Positions 24,146-30,695 of a DNA stretch of 32,505 nucleotides are shown here, one piece after another. The first letter of the stretch is position 1. The number at the start of each line of letters is the position of its first letter. The stretch is from Bacteriovorax stolpii (GTDB taxonomy: Bacteria; Bdellovibrionota; Bacteriovoracia; Bacteriovoracales; Bacteriovoracaceae): the NCBI GenBank assembly GCA_945905815.1, contig CAMDQH010000028.1, positions 1 to 32,505 of the forward strand. Reading direction: 5' to 3'. Made by a program: the position numbers and the translations under genes. The notes beneath the pieces were generated by a model, which saw only the letters and a program-made list of their open reading frames with translations, had not been told where the DNA came from and ran no database searches.

Positions 24146-24922
24146 ATGAGCTCTGAAAATATGACCTTAAACCTGAAAATTTGGCGCCAAAAAGGTGCAC
24201 AGACTGAAGGTAAATTAGTTGATTACCGCGTAGATGGCGTATCTCCTGATATGTCTTTTCTTGAAATGATCGATGTTCTAAATGAACAATTGGTTCGTAA
24301 AGGTGAAGATCCAATTGCTTTTGATCACGATTGCCGCGAAGGTATTTGTGGAATGTGTTCAATGAATATTGATGGAAAGGCCCATGGTGGTTTTAAAAAT
24401 ACCACGACTTGTCAGGTACATATGCGCTTGTACAACAATGGTGACACTATCGTAATCGAGCCATTCCGTGCTCAGGCCTTTCCTCTCGTTAAAGATTTGG
24501 CCGTTGATCGCTCGGCGATTGATAAAGTTATGATGAAGGGCGGTTACATTTCTGCCAACACTGGTAATGCCCAGGACGGTAACGCTATTTTGATACCGAA
24601 GCCTATTGCTGACGAGGCAATGGATGCAGCTGCCTGTATCGGTTGTGGTGCTTGTGTTGCAAGTTGCCCGAATGGATCAGGGATGCTTTTCATGGGAGCT
24701 AAGATTTCTCAACTTGCCCTTCTTCCTCAAGGTCAGCCTGAAGCGCCTCTTCGCGCTCTCAAAATGGTGCATGAACACGATTCACTTGGTTTTGGGAATT
24801 GTACCAACCACGCTGAATGTGAAGCGACTTGTCCGAAAGGCATTTCGATTGAACATATTGCCCGTATGAACCGCGAGTACTTGAAAGCTGCCTTCACTTA
24901 CCACGAAAAAACTCGTACATAA
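24146..24922 (+). CDS. sdhB: Succinate dehydrogenase iron-sulphur subunit (SdhB)
   Basis: SdhB carries electrons from FAD to quinone. The three cluster motifs are in order: [2Fe-2S] CREGICGMC with a later Cys in NTTTC, [4Fe-4S] CIGCGACVASCP, and [3Fe-4S] CTNHAECEATCPK. The frame is open from 24098 inside sdhA, but the ATG at 24146 follows the sdhA stop with AAGGAGA five bases upstream, so the protein is 258 residues. It ends the operon; a strong terminator follows. Confidence 0.97.
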   Translation: MSSENMTLNLKIWRQKGAQTEGKLVDYRVDGVSPDMSFLEMIDVLNEQLVRKGEDPIAFDHDCREGICGMCSMNIDGKAHGGFKNTTTCQVHMRLYNNGDTIVIEPFRAQAFPLVKDLAVDRSAIDKVMMKGGYISANTGNAQDGNAILIPKPIADEAMDAAACIGCGACVASCPNGSGMLFMGAKISQLALLPQGQPEAPLRALKMVHEHDSLGFGNCTNHAECEATCPKGISIEHIARMNREYLKAAFTYHEKTRT

Positions 24923-24937
24923 GTTTGATTTTTAAAG

Positions 24938-24966
24938 GGCCTCACTTCGGTGAGGCCTTTTTTTTT
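24938..24966 (+). terminator. Rho-independent terminator of sdhCAB
   Basis: GGCCTCAC (24938-24945), a TTCG loop, and GTGAGGCC (24950-24957) form a perfect 8-bp stem with the extra-stable UUCG tetraloop, followed by nine T residues. It begins 15 bases after the sdhB stop and ends beside the convergent mazF stop. Confidence 0.95.
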
Positions 24967-25294
24967 AATCAAAAAACATCTGCTTAAGTACAAGTTTGAT
25001 CTGAATAACTTCTGTTATTTTTAATTTAGATATTTTTTTTTTGAGTCTTTTTTTCGATACAGTCCTAATCTGTTCACACAACGCCTGACCTTCTTTACCA
25101 TCAAAAATCGTATCCACTCTAGTTGGCCAGTCTTTCTTCTTAGTCGTGAGAGGAACTACAATTATTGTATCCAACTGTTCATTCATAGAATCAGGAGAGA
25201 CGACAACACATGGACGCAGCCCTGCTTGCTCTGATCCTTTGACTGGATCAAGAACAACATCCCACACTTCCCCTCTATGAATTTCGGTCTTCAA
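24965..25294 (-). CDS. mazF: MazF-family endoribonuclease toxin
   Basis: The 109-residue protein fits MazF/PemK: IHRGEVWDVVLDPVKGSEQ, LRPCVVVSPDSMN, IIVVPLTTKKKDWPTRV and ALCEQIRTVSKKRL, all typical. MazF toxins cleave mRNA at short sequences when the antitoxin is degraded. The start is a TTG at 25294 with GGAG seven bases upstream inside mazE; no ATG lies nearby. It overlaps mazE by 20 bases, giving antitoxin-first coupling. Its stop abuts the T-run of the sdh terminator. Confidence 0.93.
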   Translation of the reverse strand: MKTEIHRGEVWDVVLDPVKGSEQAGLRPCVVVSPDSMNEQLDTIIVVPLTTKKKDWPTRVDTIFDGKEGQALCEQIRTVSKKRLKKKISKLKITEVIQIKLVLKQMFFD

Positions 25295-25511
25295 GATTTG
25301 ACTCCAACCATTCCCGATCTTCTTTTGAAAGAGCGGTATCTTTAAAAACCCATTTTGTGGAATGAGGACGTTTTTTGACTAGAAGTATCACGCCCTTCTC
25401 GGCAATTAATTCATACTCGAAAGATTCATCAAAGCCTGCAGCTTCAAGATCATTCTTTGAAACTCTGAACCCAAAGGAATTACCTATTTTTTGAAGTTTT
25501 GCTGCACTCAT
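25275..25511 (-). CDS. mazE: MazE-like antitoxin (AbrB swapped-hairpin fold)
   Basis: The antitoxin begins SAAKLQKIGNSFGFRVSKNDLEAAG, a MazE/AbrB-type DNA-binding hairpin, followed by a strand pair (YELIAEKGVILLV) and an acidic tail (KEDREWLESNLEDR) suited to blocking the toxin. The frame is open to a GTG at 25550, with another ATG at 25517. I chose ATG 25511 (78 residues), which starts directly at the conserved domain. No ribosome site precedes it because a 16-base palindrome lies immediately upstream, so the start is uncertain. It is followed by mazF with a 20-base overlap. Confidence 0.85.
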   Translation of the reverse strand: MSAAKLQKIGNSFGFRVSKNDLEAAGFDESFEYELIAEKGVILLVKKRPHSTKWVFKDTALSKEDREWLESNLEDRNS

Positions 25512-25513
25512 AC

Positions 25514-25529
25514 ACATGTTATAACATGT
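25514..25529. promoter_or_regulatory. Perfect 16-base palindrome at the mazE start (putative operator)
   Basis: ACATGTTATAACATGT is an exact palindrome ending two bases before the chosen mazE ATG. Type II antitoxins usually bind such palindromes to repress their own operon. Its position at the start codon means the promoter would lie in the 3' end of the PilZ gene (stop at 25543) and the transcript leader would be very short, or translation starts further upstream. Confidence 0.6.
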
Positions 25530-25542
25530 TACCACATCAATA

Positions 25543-26199
25543 TCAAGCACTCAAAATGATCCGACACTTGTTCTTTAAACGACTAAAAACATTCCAATTA
25601 AGCGGAACACTCAACGAAAGCCCTACCCGTTCGTCCTGCTTTTTTGGTGTCACATACAAAACTGTTCCAAAAATGTCCCGATCCAGGGTTTTATGGCCTA
25701 TCTCCTTAATCCAAAAATGGTCACACGGCCTTAAAAAGTCCTTATTCGATCCGGAAATCATAATGCCGATGCCACTCTCTGAAACATCAATAAGTCTAAC
25801 CTCTAGTCCTGGAGTCATCTCTTTAATAGAACGGGCAAATCTTTGAATAGATATGGACATATCCAAGTCGAAAGGAAAAACATAGCGGTCGGTAGGTCTC
25901 ATGGCCAATGCTCTAACTTCTTTGGGAATGGAGCAAATAAGTTTATTGCCGATAACTTGAAACTGCTCACGCTCTAGTCTGATAAAAATCGGATACCCCT
26001 GCTCCACTTGAGAAAGTGAAGTGCTTTTCAAGATGATTTTCTCATGAAAGGAATCAAACTCAAGTTGAATGAAATGGAATACGGTACGCTTCTGCTCAGC
26101 TCCGACTTGCCAAAAATCCCCACCGAAAGAGGCGCCTCTTTCGATTGCAGATACAATGTGAATATGTTTTTGCATTTGCTCGTGTTTGGAAAAATCCAT
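25543..26199 (-). CDS. PilZ-domain protein, likely c-di-GMP receptor
   Basis: The 218-residue protein has an N-terminal region of about 95 residues and a C-terminal PilZ domain. The PilZ c-di-GMP contacts are present: RPTDR (R-x3-R, about 101-105) and DVSESG (D-x-S-x2-G, about 138-143), with GLSLSV near the end. The frame is open from 26223, but ATG 26199 has AAGGA six bases upstream and is preferred. The N-terminal half aligns by eye with the ORF at 27559-27795 (FWQ/IWQ, KR, LEF/LEV), showing a paralogue with the same architecture. Its stop is 31 bases before mazE. Confidence 0.82.
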   Translation of the reverse strand: MDFSKHEQMQKHIHIVSAIERGASFGGDFWQVGAEQKRTVFHFIQLEFDSFHEKIILKSTSLSQVEQGYPIFIRLEREQFQVIGNKLICSIPKEVRALAMRPTDRYVFPFDLDMSISIQRFARSIKEMTPGLEVRLIDVSESGIGIMISGSNKDFLRPCDHFWIKEIGHKTLDRDIFGTVLYVTPKKQDERVGLSLSVPLNWNVFSRLKNKCRIILSA

Positions 26200-26225
26200 A
26201 CAACGTCCTTGTATGAGAAACACTC

Positions 26226-26275
26226 ATTCTGTAGATTTTTGTTTTATCGACAGAATTTGAAATTTAGTTTAATCT
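26226..26275 (+). promoter_or_regulatory. Promoter with 7-base inverted repeat ahead of the leader ORF/exporter
   Basis: ATTCTGT (26226-26232) and ACAGAAT (26250-26256) are perfect inverted copies 17 bases apart. The right arm overlaps a -35-like TCGACA (26247-26252), which is 17 bases from a -10-like TAATCT (26270-26275). The arrangement suggests a repressible promoter for the exporter at 26392 and possibly for the divergent PilZ gene. Function is inferred. Confidence 0.4.
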
Positions 26276-26310
26276 ATAAGTATCTTCTTTAAATTAAAGG
26301 CTTCTTTCGA

Positions 26311-26388
26311 ATGAATATATCTCTTTCCCTTATCGCTTTAACTCTCCTCGCGCTTTCTGCTCTCGTAAAAGCTGCTAACTTCCTTTAA
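26311..26388 (+). CDS. 25-residue hydrophobic leader peptide upstream of the exporter
   Basis: A short ORF encodes MNISLSLIALTLLALSALVK and five more residues, with 8 Leu and several Ala, enough for one membrane helix. AAAGG lies ten bases upstream. It stops three bases before the exporter ATG, which itself has no good ribosome site, so translational coupling is likely. It could be a regulatory leader peptide or a tiny membrane subunit. No family is recognised, and chance occurrence is not excluded. Confidence 0.4.
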   Translation: MNISLSLIALTLLALSALVKAANFL

Positions 26389-26391
26389 GAA

Positions 26392-27222
26392 ATGCTTGCC
26401 CCTATTACCGCTCTGGTTCTCGCAATTATCTCAATCCAGACCGGTGCAAGCTTTGCCAAAAATCTATTTCCTATTGCTGGAGCGGCCGGCACGACCACGC
26501 TAAGATTATTTTTTGCCAGTCTTATTCTTTGGGCGATTTGGCGGCCATGGAGATTTACATTCAAAAGATCTGATCTGAAAAATTTGTGTATCTATGGAAT
26601 GGCCCTTGGTTCAATGAATCTGGCCTTCTACTTTTCACTTCAAAGGATCCCACTTGGTCTAGCGGTAAGTTTAGAGTTTATCGGTCCGCTAACTTTGGCC
26701 ATTTTAACATCTCGTAAAAAAATTGATTTTTTTTGGGCAACATTGGCAGGTCTTGGTATTTTTATGGTCATGCCTAAGACTGAGTTAACTCATGCGATAA
26801 ATCCCGTCGGAATATTATTTGCCTTAATTGCTGGGATGTTCTGGGCCTTTTATATTTTGTTTGGACAAAAAGCAGGCAAAGATCTTCATAGCGGAATCGC
26901 GGCGACTATGGGGATGACTTTTGCCGCTTTAGTCGTGCTGCCATTTGGTCTCATGATAGATGGACCCAAACTGCTTAATGTAAGCATTCTTCCCATGGGT
27001 CTATTTGTAGCAATTCTTTCAAGTGCCATTCCCTATTCACTGGAAATGTACTCACTAAAAAAAATACCCACTAAAACTTTCGGAATCCTGATGAGCCTGG
27101 AGCCGGCCATTGCTTCTTTAGTAGGACTTATTTGTCTTGGGGAACAGCTTACTGTCATTCAATGGTTTGCTATTTTTTGTGTAATGGCCGCATCTTTAGG
27201 CAGCACGCTCATGCGAGACTAA
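26392..27222 (+). CDS. rhtA: EamA/DMT-family exporter, RhtA-like
   Basis: The 276-residue inner-membrane protein has about ten helices in two EamA repeats. The start (SIQTGASFAKNLFPIAGAAG) is close to RhtA, the E. coli threonine/homoserine exporter, and PLGLAVSLEFIGPLTLA and SSAIPYSLEMYSLKKIP are also RhtA-like. It exports amino acids or related metabolites by proton antiport; the exact substrate is not certain. The ATG lacks a clear ribosome site and lies just after a small hydrophobic ORF. Confidence 0.85.
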   Translation: MLAPITALVLAIISIQTGASFAKNLFPIAGAAGTTTLRLFFASLILWAIWRPWRFTFKRSDLKNLCIYGMALGSMNLAFYFSLQRIPLGLAVSLEFIGPLTLAILTSRKKIDFFWATLAGLGIFMVMPKTELTHAINPVGILFALIAGMFWAFYILFGQKAGKDLHSGIAATMGMTFAALVVLPFGLMIDGPKLLNVSILPMGLFVAILSSAIPYSLEMYSLKKIPTKTFGILMSLEPAIASLVGLICLGEQLTVIQWFAIFCVMAASLGSTLMRD

Positions 27223-27256
27223 GTCGAAGCGAATCTTTCTTTTTTCATTTCTTCTT

Positions 27257-27562
27257 TCAGAATTTGAAAAAAAACATCACTAAATGGCAAACTGATAAAG
27301 TGGTTTCTTCCATATGGTTTCGCCCACAAACCTTAACCATTTTAAAAGAAGAATTTCTTAAGAAATATTCCAGATTTAAACTGCTCGCCTTAACTCCAAC
27401 ACCACTTTCTGAGATATCTTCCAATTGACCCTTGATATCGATTGCCGAATCAATAGACAGCGTTCTGAGTGTAATATTAAGCGAACTTTTCTTAGGTAGC
27501 CTTGTTCTTTCTTTATTCCGAGCTTCAATCGCCTTGGCCTCTTTAGGAAAAACGCAGCTCAA
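27257..27562 (-). CDS. PilZ-domain fragment, 3' part of a probably split gene
   Basis: The 101-residue frame encodes a PilZ domain with RNKER (R-x3-R, 15-19) and DISESG (49-54). Its nominal start is a TTG at 27562 that overlaps the stop of the 27559-27795 ORF and has no ribosome site. CVFPKEAKAIEAR at its beginning aligns with CSIPKEVRALAMR in the middle of the intact PilZ protein at 25543-26199, so the conserved protein would continue upstream. One extra A in the A5 run near 27571-27575 would fuse both ORFs into a protein of about 180 residues. It is therefore a frameshifted gene, a sequencing error, or expressed by slippage. Confidence 0.7.
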   Translation of the reverse strand: MSCVFPKEAKAIEARNKERTRLPKKSSLNITLRTLSIDSAIDIKGQLEDISESGVGVKASSLNLEYFLRNSSFKMVKVCGRNHMEETTLSVCHLVMFFFKF

Positions 27563-27795
27563 TTGATTTTTGTGTGTTCTAAACTCGCCCGGCGAGATTT
27601 TGAAACATGATCAAATTCAAATGGCATCTCAGATAGTAAAATCATTGCTTCAGATAAGACTTCCAAATTTTTAATACTATGGGCAATTCTTTTATGAGGC
27701 AGTGTCTGCCAAATATCCCCTATCTCAACCACAGGGGCCTTGCTAACCATATTAAATATTTCGTCTCTATCTGCGAGAAAGCGATACTTATTCAT
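27559..27795 (-). CDS. 5' part of the split PilZ gene (N-terminal domain only)
   Basis: The 78-residue ORF begins MNKYRFLADRDEIFNM and contains IWQTLPHKRIAHSIKNLEV, which lines up with FWQVGAEQKRTVFHFIQLEF in the N-terminal half of the PilZ protein at 25543-26199. It ends EHTKIN, where the paralogue continues into the PilZ domain. Alone it would lack any c-di-GMP site. The ATG at 27795 has only a weak ribosome site, and the upstream region holds a palindrome and a 13-bp hairpin. Confidence 0.6.
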   Translation of the reverse strand: MNKYRFLADRDEIFNMVSKAPVVEIGDIWQTLPHKRIAHSIKNLEVLSEAMILLSEMPFEFDHVSKSRRASLEHTKIN

Positions 27796-27820
27796 AGACT
27801 CAAGATTATACCAACAAAAG

Positions 27821-27871
27821 ATTTGATCAAATATTTCAGCTAAGTAGAAAAGGTATACTTTCTACTTAGCT
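27821..27871. repeat. 12-base palindrome plus 13-bp inverted repeat
   Basis: ATTTGATCAAAT (27821-27832) is a perfect palindrome. Six bases on, AGCTAAGTAGAAA (27838-27850) is exactly mirrored by TTTCTACTTAGCT (27859-27871) around an 8-base loop. No T-run follows on either strand, so it is not a standard terminator. It lies 26-76 bases ahead of the split PilZ gene, in its leader or promoter region, and may be an operator or an mRNA structure. Confidence 0.6.
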
Positions 27872-27903
27872 AAAAATGGACATAAGCTGCCCGATTTAAC
27901 AGG

Positions 27904-28083
27904 CTATTTTTTTAATTCAACATTATAGGCCCTTTCAATTACTGGTCTCTTGGTATTCATCAGTTCGCCAGAAACGTTGAGAGGAGCAGTCAGTTTAAGA
28001 GAAATCTGATTTTTCTTTTCCCCCAATGTCACCAGTGCCAAACTGCAAGTAACGCGCAGCACGTTACAAAGCACGCAATCAAG
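27904..28083 (-). pseudogene. Possible 3' remnant of a degraded gene
   Basis: An open minus-strand frame of about 60 codons ends with a TAG at 27906-27904 and has no ATG except a late one. The last 40 residues look like real protein: LTAPLNVSGELMNTKRPVIE and a basic YNVELKK end. The first 15 residues (Cys/Val-rich) do not. No ribosome site or full-length product is visible, so I read it as the tail of a lost gene. A chance open frame is the alternative. Confidence 0.3.
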
Positions 28084-28119
28084 TTACAATTTAAGGACAA
28101 ATATTATTTTGGAGTCTTG

Positions 28120-28572
28120 ATGAAATTTTTCTTATTTATTTTAGTATTCGTTTCTTTACAGGCGTTCGCTTGCCCAGAACTTGCTGGGATTTATAAAGTT
28201 TGTCATTCATCAACCGATCAAAATACAAAGGCAGAAGTTACTGTTGAACAAAAAGTTGTTAACAAATATTGCCAATACACAATCACAACGCGTGATTCCG
28301 AAACTGAAAGTGCGAGGGTTGAAAAATATACTGCTGATGGAAAAATGAAAATTGTTTCAGACACAGATTCAGACACAGGCATAACAATCAGAACGGAAAC
28401 TTTAGCAACTCACCAAAACGATATTTTAACTATTAAAATGATTGCCACTCTTGATTCTGAAGCTTTTGCCGACGTGACAATTAAAGCATCGAAAGTGGGC
28501 AATCAATTTACACAAATATTTAACGGAATAAGTATGGGTGAACCAGTAAGTGATACAATCATCTGCCAATAA
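28120..28572 (+). CDS. Secreted protein of unknown function
   Basis: The 150-residue product starts with a clear signal peptide (MKFFLFILVFVSLQAFA) with cleavage expected before CPELAG. The mature part is rich in Thr, Ser, Asp and Val with alternating polar/hydrophobic runs, suggesting a small beta-structured exported protein, and has four cysteines that could form disulphides. The ATG at 28120 follows GGAG by five bases; a TTG three bases earlier is unlikely. No family is recognised. It is convergent with another secreted-protein gene 14 bases away. Confidence 0.7.
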   Translation: MKFFLFILVFVSLQAFACPELAGIYKVCHSSTDQNTKAEVTVEQKVVNKYCQYTITTRDSETESARVEKYTADGKMKIVSDTDSDTGITIRTETLATHQNDILTIKMIATLDSEAFADVTIKASKVGNQFTQIFNGISMGEPVSDTIICQ

Positions 28573-28586
28573 TTAGACTGCTTAAG

Positions 28587-28931
28587 CTAGTTACAAACAA
28601 CTTCCGCAACAACAGAGTTAGCAGAATCAATTAATTGCCCTTTTAACACTGCTTCGTCCGTACATGACTTCAAAATAACTTGCAGACGTTTGCCAAGGCC
28701 ATCAAAACGGTCCTGTCTTCCAAAAACTCCACATTTAATACGTGTATGCTCTAATGGGATCACTTCATGTTCATTAATAACTAAAGCTTCGTCAGAAATT
28801 TGAAGAGTCTCAACTCCTTCAATCCGAGTTTCAGTATCTTGAAAGGTACAATTTAATGGGGCAGCAAAGGCCTTATCTTGAAGAGCTGTTATAATCACAA
28901 GTAAAAGAAAGGCGGCCATAAACTTTTTCAT
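28587..28931 (-). CDS. Secreted protein of unknown function
   Basis: From the ATG at 28931 the product has 114 residues and a signal peptide (KKFMAAFLLLVIITALQ) with likely cleavage after AFA. Four cysteines in the mature part (NCTF, IKCG, KSCT and the terminal VVCN) may pair. An ATG at 28943 is in frame, but GGAG lies between the two starts, at the right distance for 28931. No family is recognised. It may be periplasmic or secreted, like its convergent neighbour. Confidence 0.65.
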   Translation of the reverse strand: MKKFMAAFLLLVIITALQDKAFAAPLNCTFQDTETRIEGVETLQISDEALVINEHEVIPLEHTRIKCGVFGRQDRFDGLGKRLQVILKSCTDEAVLKGQLIDSANSVVAEVVCN

Positions 28932-29033
28932 TCCATTCTCCATCTAGTTTCGGGAATATCTAATTATTAACACGGCCTAAAGGCCTGCGGAAGAAGTGCA
29001 TTTTGGCACTATGGCGTTTTTTTCGGGTTTCTT

Positions 29034-29126
29034 ATGCATCATTTTTACAAGAATTGGCCCTATCTTAAGGAATTTAAAGTCCTGATTGACTACGAAAGCC
29101 AGAATAATCTACCCTTGGTCCAATGA
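29034..29126 (+). CDS. Possible 30-residue ORF coupled to the SprT/DUF2786 gene
   Basis: ATG 29034 opens a 30-codon frame (MHHFYKNWPYLKEFKVLIDY and ten more residues) whose TGA overlaps the next gene's ATG as ATGA. The downstream gene has no visible ribosome site, so coupling would explain its translation. The ORF's own ribosome site is also weak. It may be a leader, or chance. Confidence 0.25.
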   Translation: MHHFYKNWPYLKEFKVLIDYESQNNLPLVQ

Positions 29127-30217
29127 TCATCTACGACCAGACCAGTATCGCCTTTATCCAAAGGACTGAAGAACTTCTTAAAGAAATTCTGCTAACCCTT
29201 GGTTTTGAAGTAAAAACCAAACGTTTTATTTTCAAAAAATATCTCTATCCTATAAATATTGTTGTTTACGAAGGCGGTAGTGATTTGGGGCATTTCAATC
29301 CAAGTTACTTTCAGATTGCACTAAACCGTAAACTTATTTATTTGGCCAAAGATGCTGTCCTCCGAGATATTCTTAAGCATGAACTAGCACATTACCTAGC
29401 TTTCCTGGAATACGGTCCTATCCAGGCCCACGGTGAGGAATTTAAGCAAACCTGCCGCCGATATGGTTTTCCTGATGAAATTTCTGCGGCCACCATGAGC
29501 TTAGACAACGCCAACCTGTCCAAGGAAGGCGACATCAATTCTGAACGGATTCTGGAGAAGGTAAAAAAACTTCTGCAACTAGCTCAAAGCTCAAATACCC
29601 ACGAGGCTGAACTGGCAACAGTTAAGGCCAATGCGCTTTTACTTCGGCACAATCTGGATCACGTTAATCTTAAAAATAATGATGAGCCAATATATTTGGA
29701 CCGAGTACTGGTTCAAAAAAGAAAAGATGCCAAAATTACGGCCGTCTACGACATGCTCAAACATTTTATCGTGAAGCCAGTTATAAGCTACGGTAAAAAT
29801 TCCTGCTGTCTTGAAGTTTCAGGCCCTCTAACTAATGTTAAATTGGCAGTATACGTTGCCAATTTTCTGGATCAAGAATTTGAGCACCTTTGGAATAAAG
29901 CAAAAGCTGAACATCAACTTCAAGGTCTTCGAGCTAAAAATTCATTTTTCTTGGGTATTGCAAAAGGCTTTGACGAAAAGATGAAAGAAACCAAAGCAAG
30001 TTTTTCGGCTGCAGATCAAAAATCACTCATGTTGGTAGAGAAAGATCTAACCAGCAGAACAAAAATGATTTATCGCAGCCTTTCCTCTTCACGAACTGCC
30101 AATAATATTGATTCACGTGCCGGAGATATCGGAATTAAAAGCGGAAAGAATCTAACGATTAGACAGGGTGTTGAGAGCTCTTTTAAAAAACTGTACCTAG
30201 GCTTTTCAAAATCATAG
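29123..30217 (+). CDS. SprT-like zinc metalloprotease domain fused to DUF2786
   Basis: The 364-residue protein combines an N-terminal SprT-like domain and a DUF2786 region. HELAH at 86-90 is the zinc/catalytic motif, with a third ligand His103 in QAHGEEF, and CRRYG follows as in SprT proteins. From about 142 to 185, ERILEKVKKLLQLAQS, HEAELATVKANALL and the following residues match DUF2786. The rest (190-364) is basic and partly helical with no motif I recognise. SprT-like proteases of other organisms act on DNA-protein crosslinks, but no such role is shown here. The ATG lacks a ribosome site and overlaps a small upstream ORF. Confidence 0.83.
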   Translation: MIIYDQTSIAFIQRTEELLKEILLTLGFEVKTKRFIFKKYLYPINIVVYEGGSDLGHFNPSYFQIALNRKLIYLAKDAVLRDILKHELAHYLAFLEYGPIQAHGEEFKQTCRRYGFPDEISAATMSLDNANLSKEGDINSERILEKVKKLLQLAQSSNTHEAELATVKANALLLRHNLDHVNLKNNDEPIYLDRVLVQKRKDAKITAVYDMLKHFIVKPVISYGKNSCCLEVSGPLTNVKLAVYVANFLDQEFEHLWNKAKAEHQLQGLRAKNSFFLGIAKGFDEKMKETKASFSAADQKSLMLVEKDLTSRTKMIYRSLSSSRTANNIDSRAGDIGIKSGKNLTIRQGVESSFKKLYLGFSKS

Positions 30218-30308
30218 AATAGCTTCATGGATCAAGTAAATTTAGAACAATTTGTGACGCTCTTTCTCTCCATTAATACCTACCCCTTCAATAAAAAGGA
30301 TTTTCTCC

Positions 30309-30695
30309 ATGAATTTTCAACCCCAAGTTAGAAAGTTTCTGGTCGTAGGATGCGCTTTCCTGGCACTCGCCGTTTTGATCGGCGCATTCGGGGCCCATGG
30401 ACTTAAAAATATTGTGACTCCAGAGAAACTCGTAACCTTTGAAACAGGTGTTCGTTATCATTTCTTTCATGCCTTCGGACTTGTCATCGTTGCGATGATC
30501 CAGCAGCTCTTCCCCGAAATTAAGCTACAGGCCGCCTTCTATGCATTTTTAGTAGGGATTTTTCTATTCAGTTTTAACTGCTACTTTTACGTCCTAAGCG
30601 ATCTCAAAATCTTTGCCATGATTGTACCAGTGGGTGGACTACTGTTTGTCGTGGGTTGGTTGATCATTGCCTGGAAGGCATTAAAACTTCGGTAG
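30309..30695 (+). CDS. DUF423 membrane protein (YgdD family)
   Basis: The 128-residue protein has four membrane helices and the DUF423 signatures: GAFGAHGLKNIVTPEKL, FETGVRYHFFHAFGLV and PVGGLLFVVGW. It is a bacterial inner-membrane protein of unknown function. AAGGA lies about nine bases before the ATG. The 3' end overlaps the convergent lipoprotein gene by 15 bases. A 35-codon frame overlapping its start in another phase looks accidental. Confidence 0.88.
   Translation: MNFQPQVRKFLVVGCAFLALAVLIGAFGAHGLKNIVTPEKLVTFETGVRYHFFHAFGLVIVAMIQQLFPEIKLQAAFYAFLVGIFLFSFNCYFYVLSDLKIFAMIVPVGGLLFVVGWLIIAWKALKLR

Larger units (their letters stand above)
27796..28119. other. Intergenic stretch between the split PilZ gene and a secreted-protein gene
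   Basis: About 320 bases with no intact gene. From left to right it holds a palindrome and a hairpin (27821-27871), a weak hairpin with seven T residues around 27887-27913, a minus-strand coding remnant ending at 27904, and the promoter/ribosome region of the gene at 28120 (GGAG at 28111-28114). No RNA gene was recognised. Confidence 0.5.

Noticed and set aside
27887-27913. Possible terminator with seven T residues
   Set aside because: The stem is only about 4 bp with a 13-base loop, and no plus-strand gene ends nearby.
30227-30334. 35-codon frame before DUF423
   Set aside because: It runs into DUF423 in another phase and past a proper ribosome site for DUF423; no protein-like pattern.
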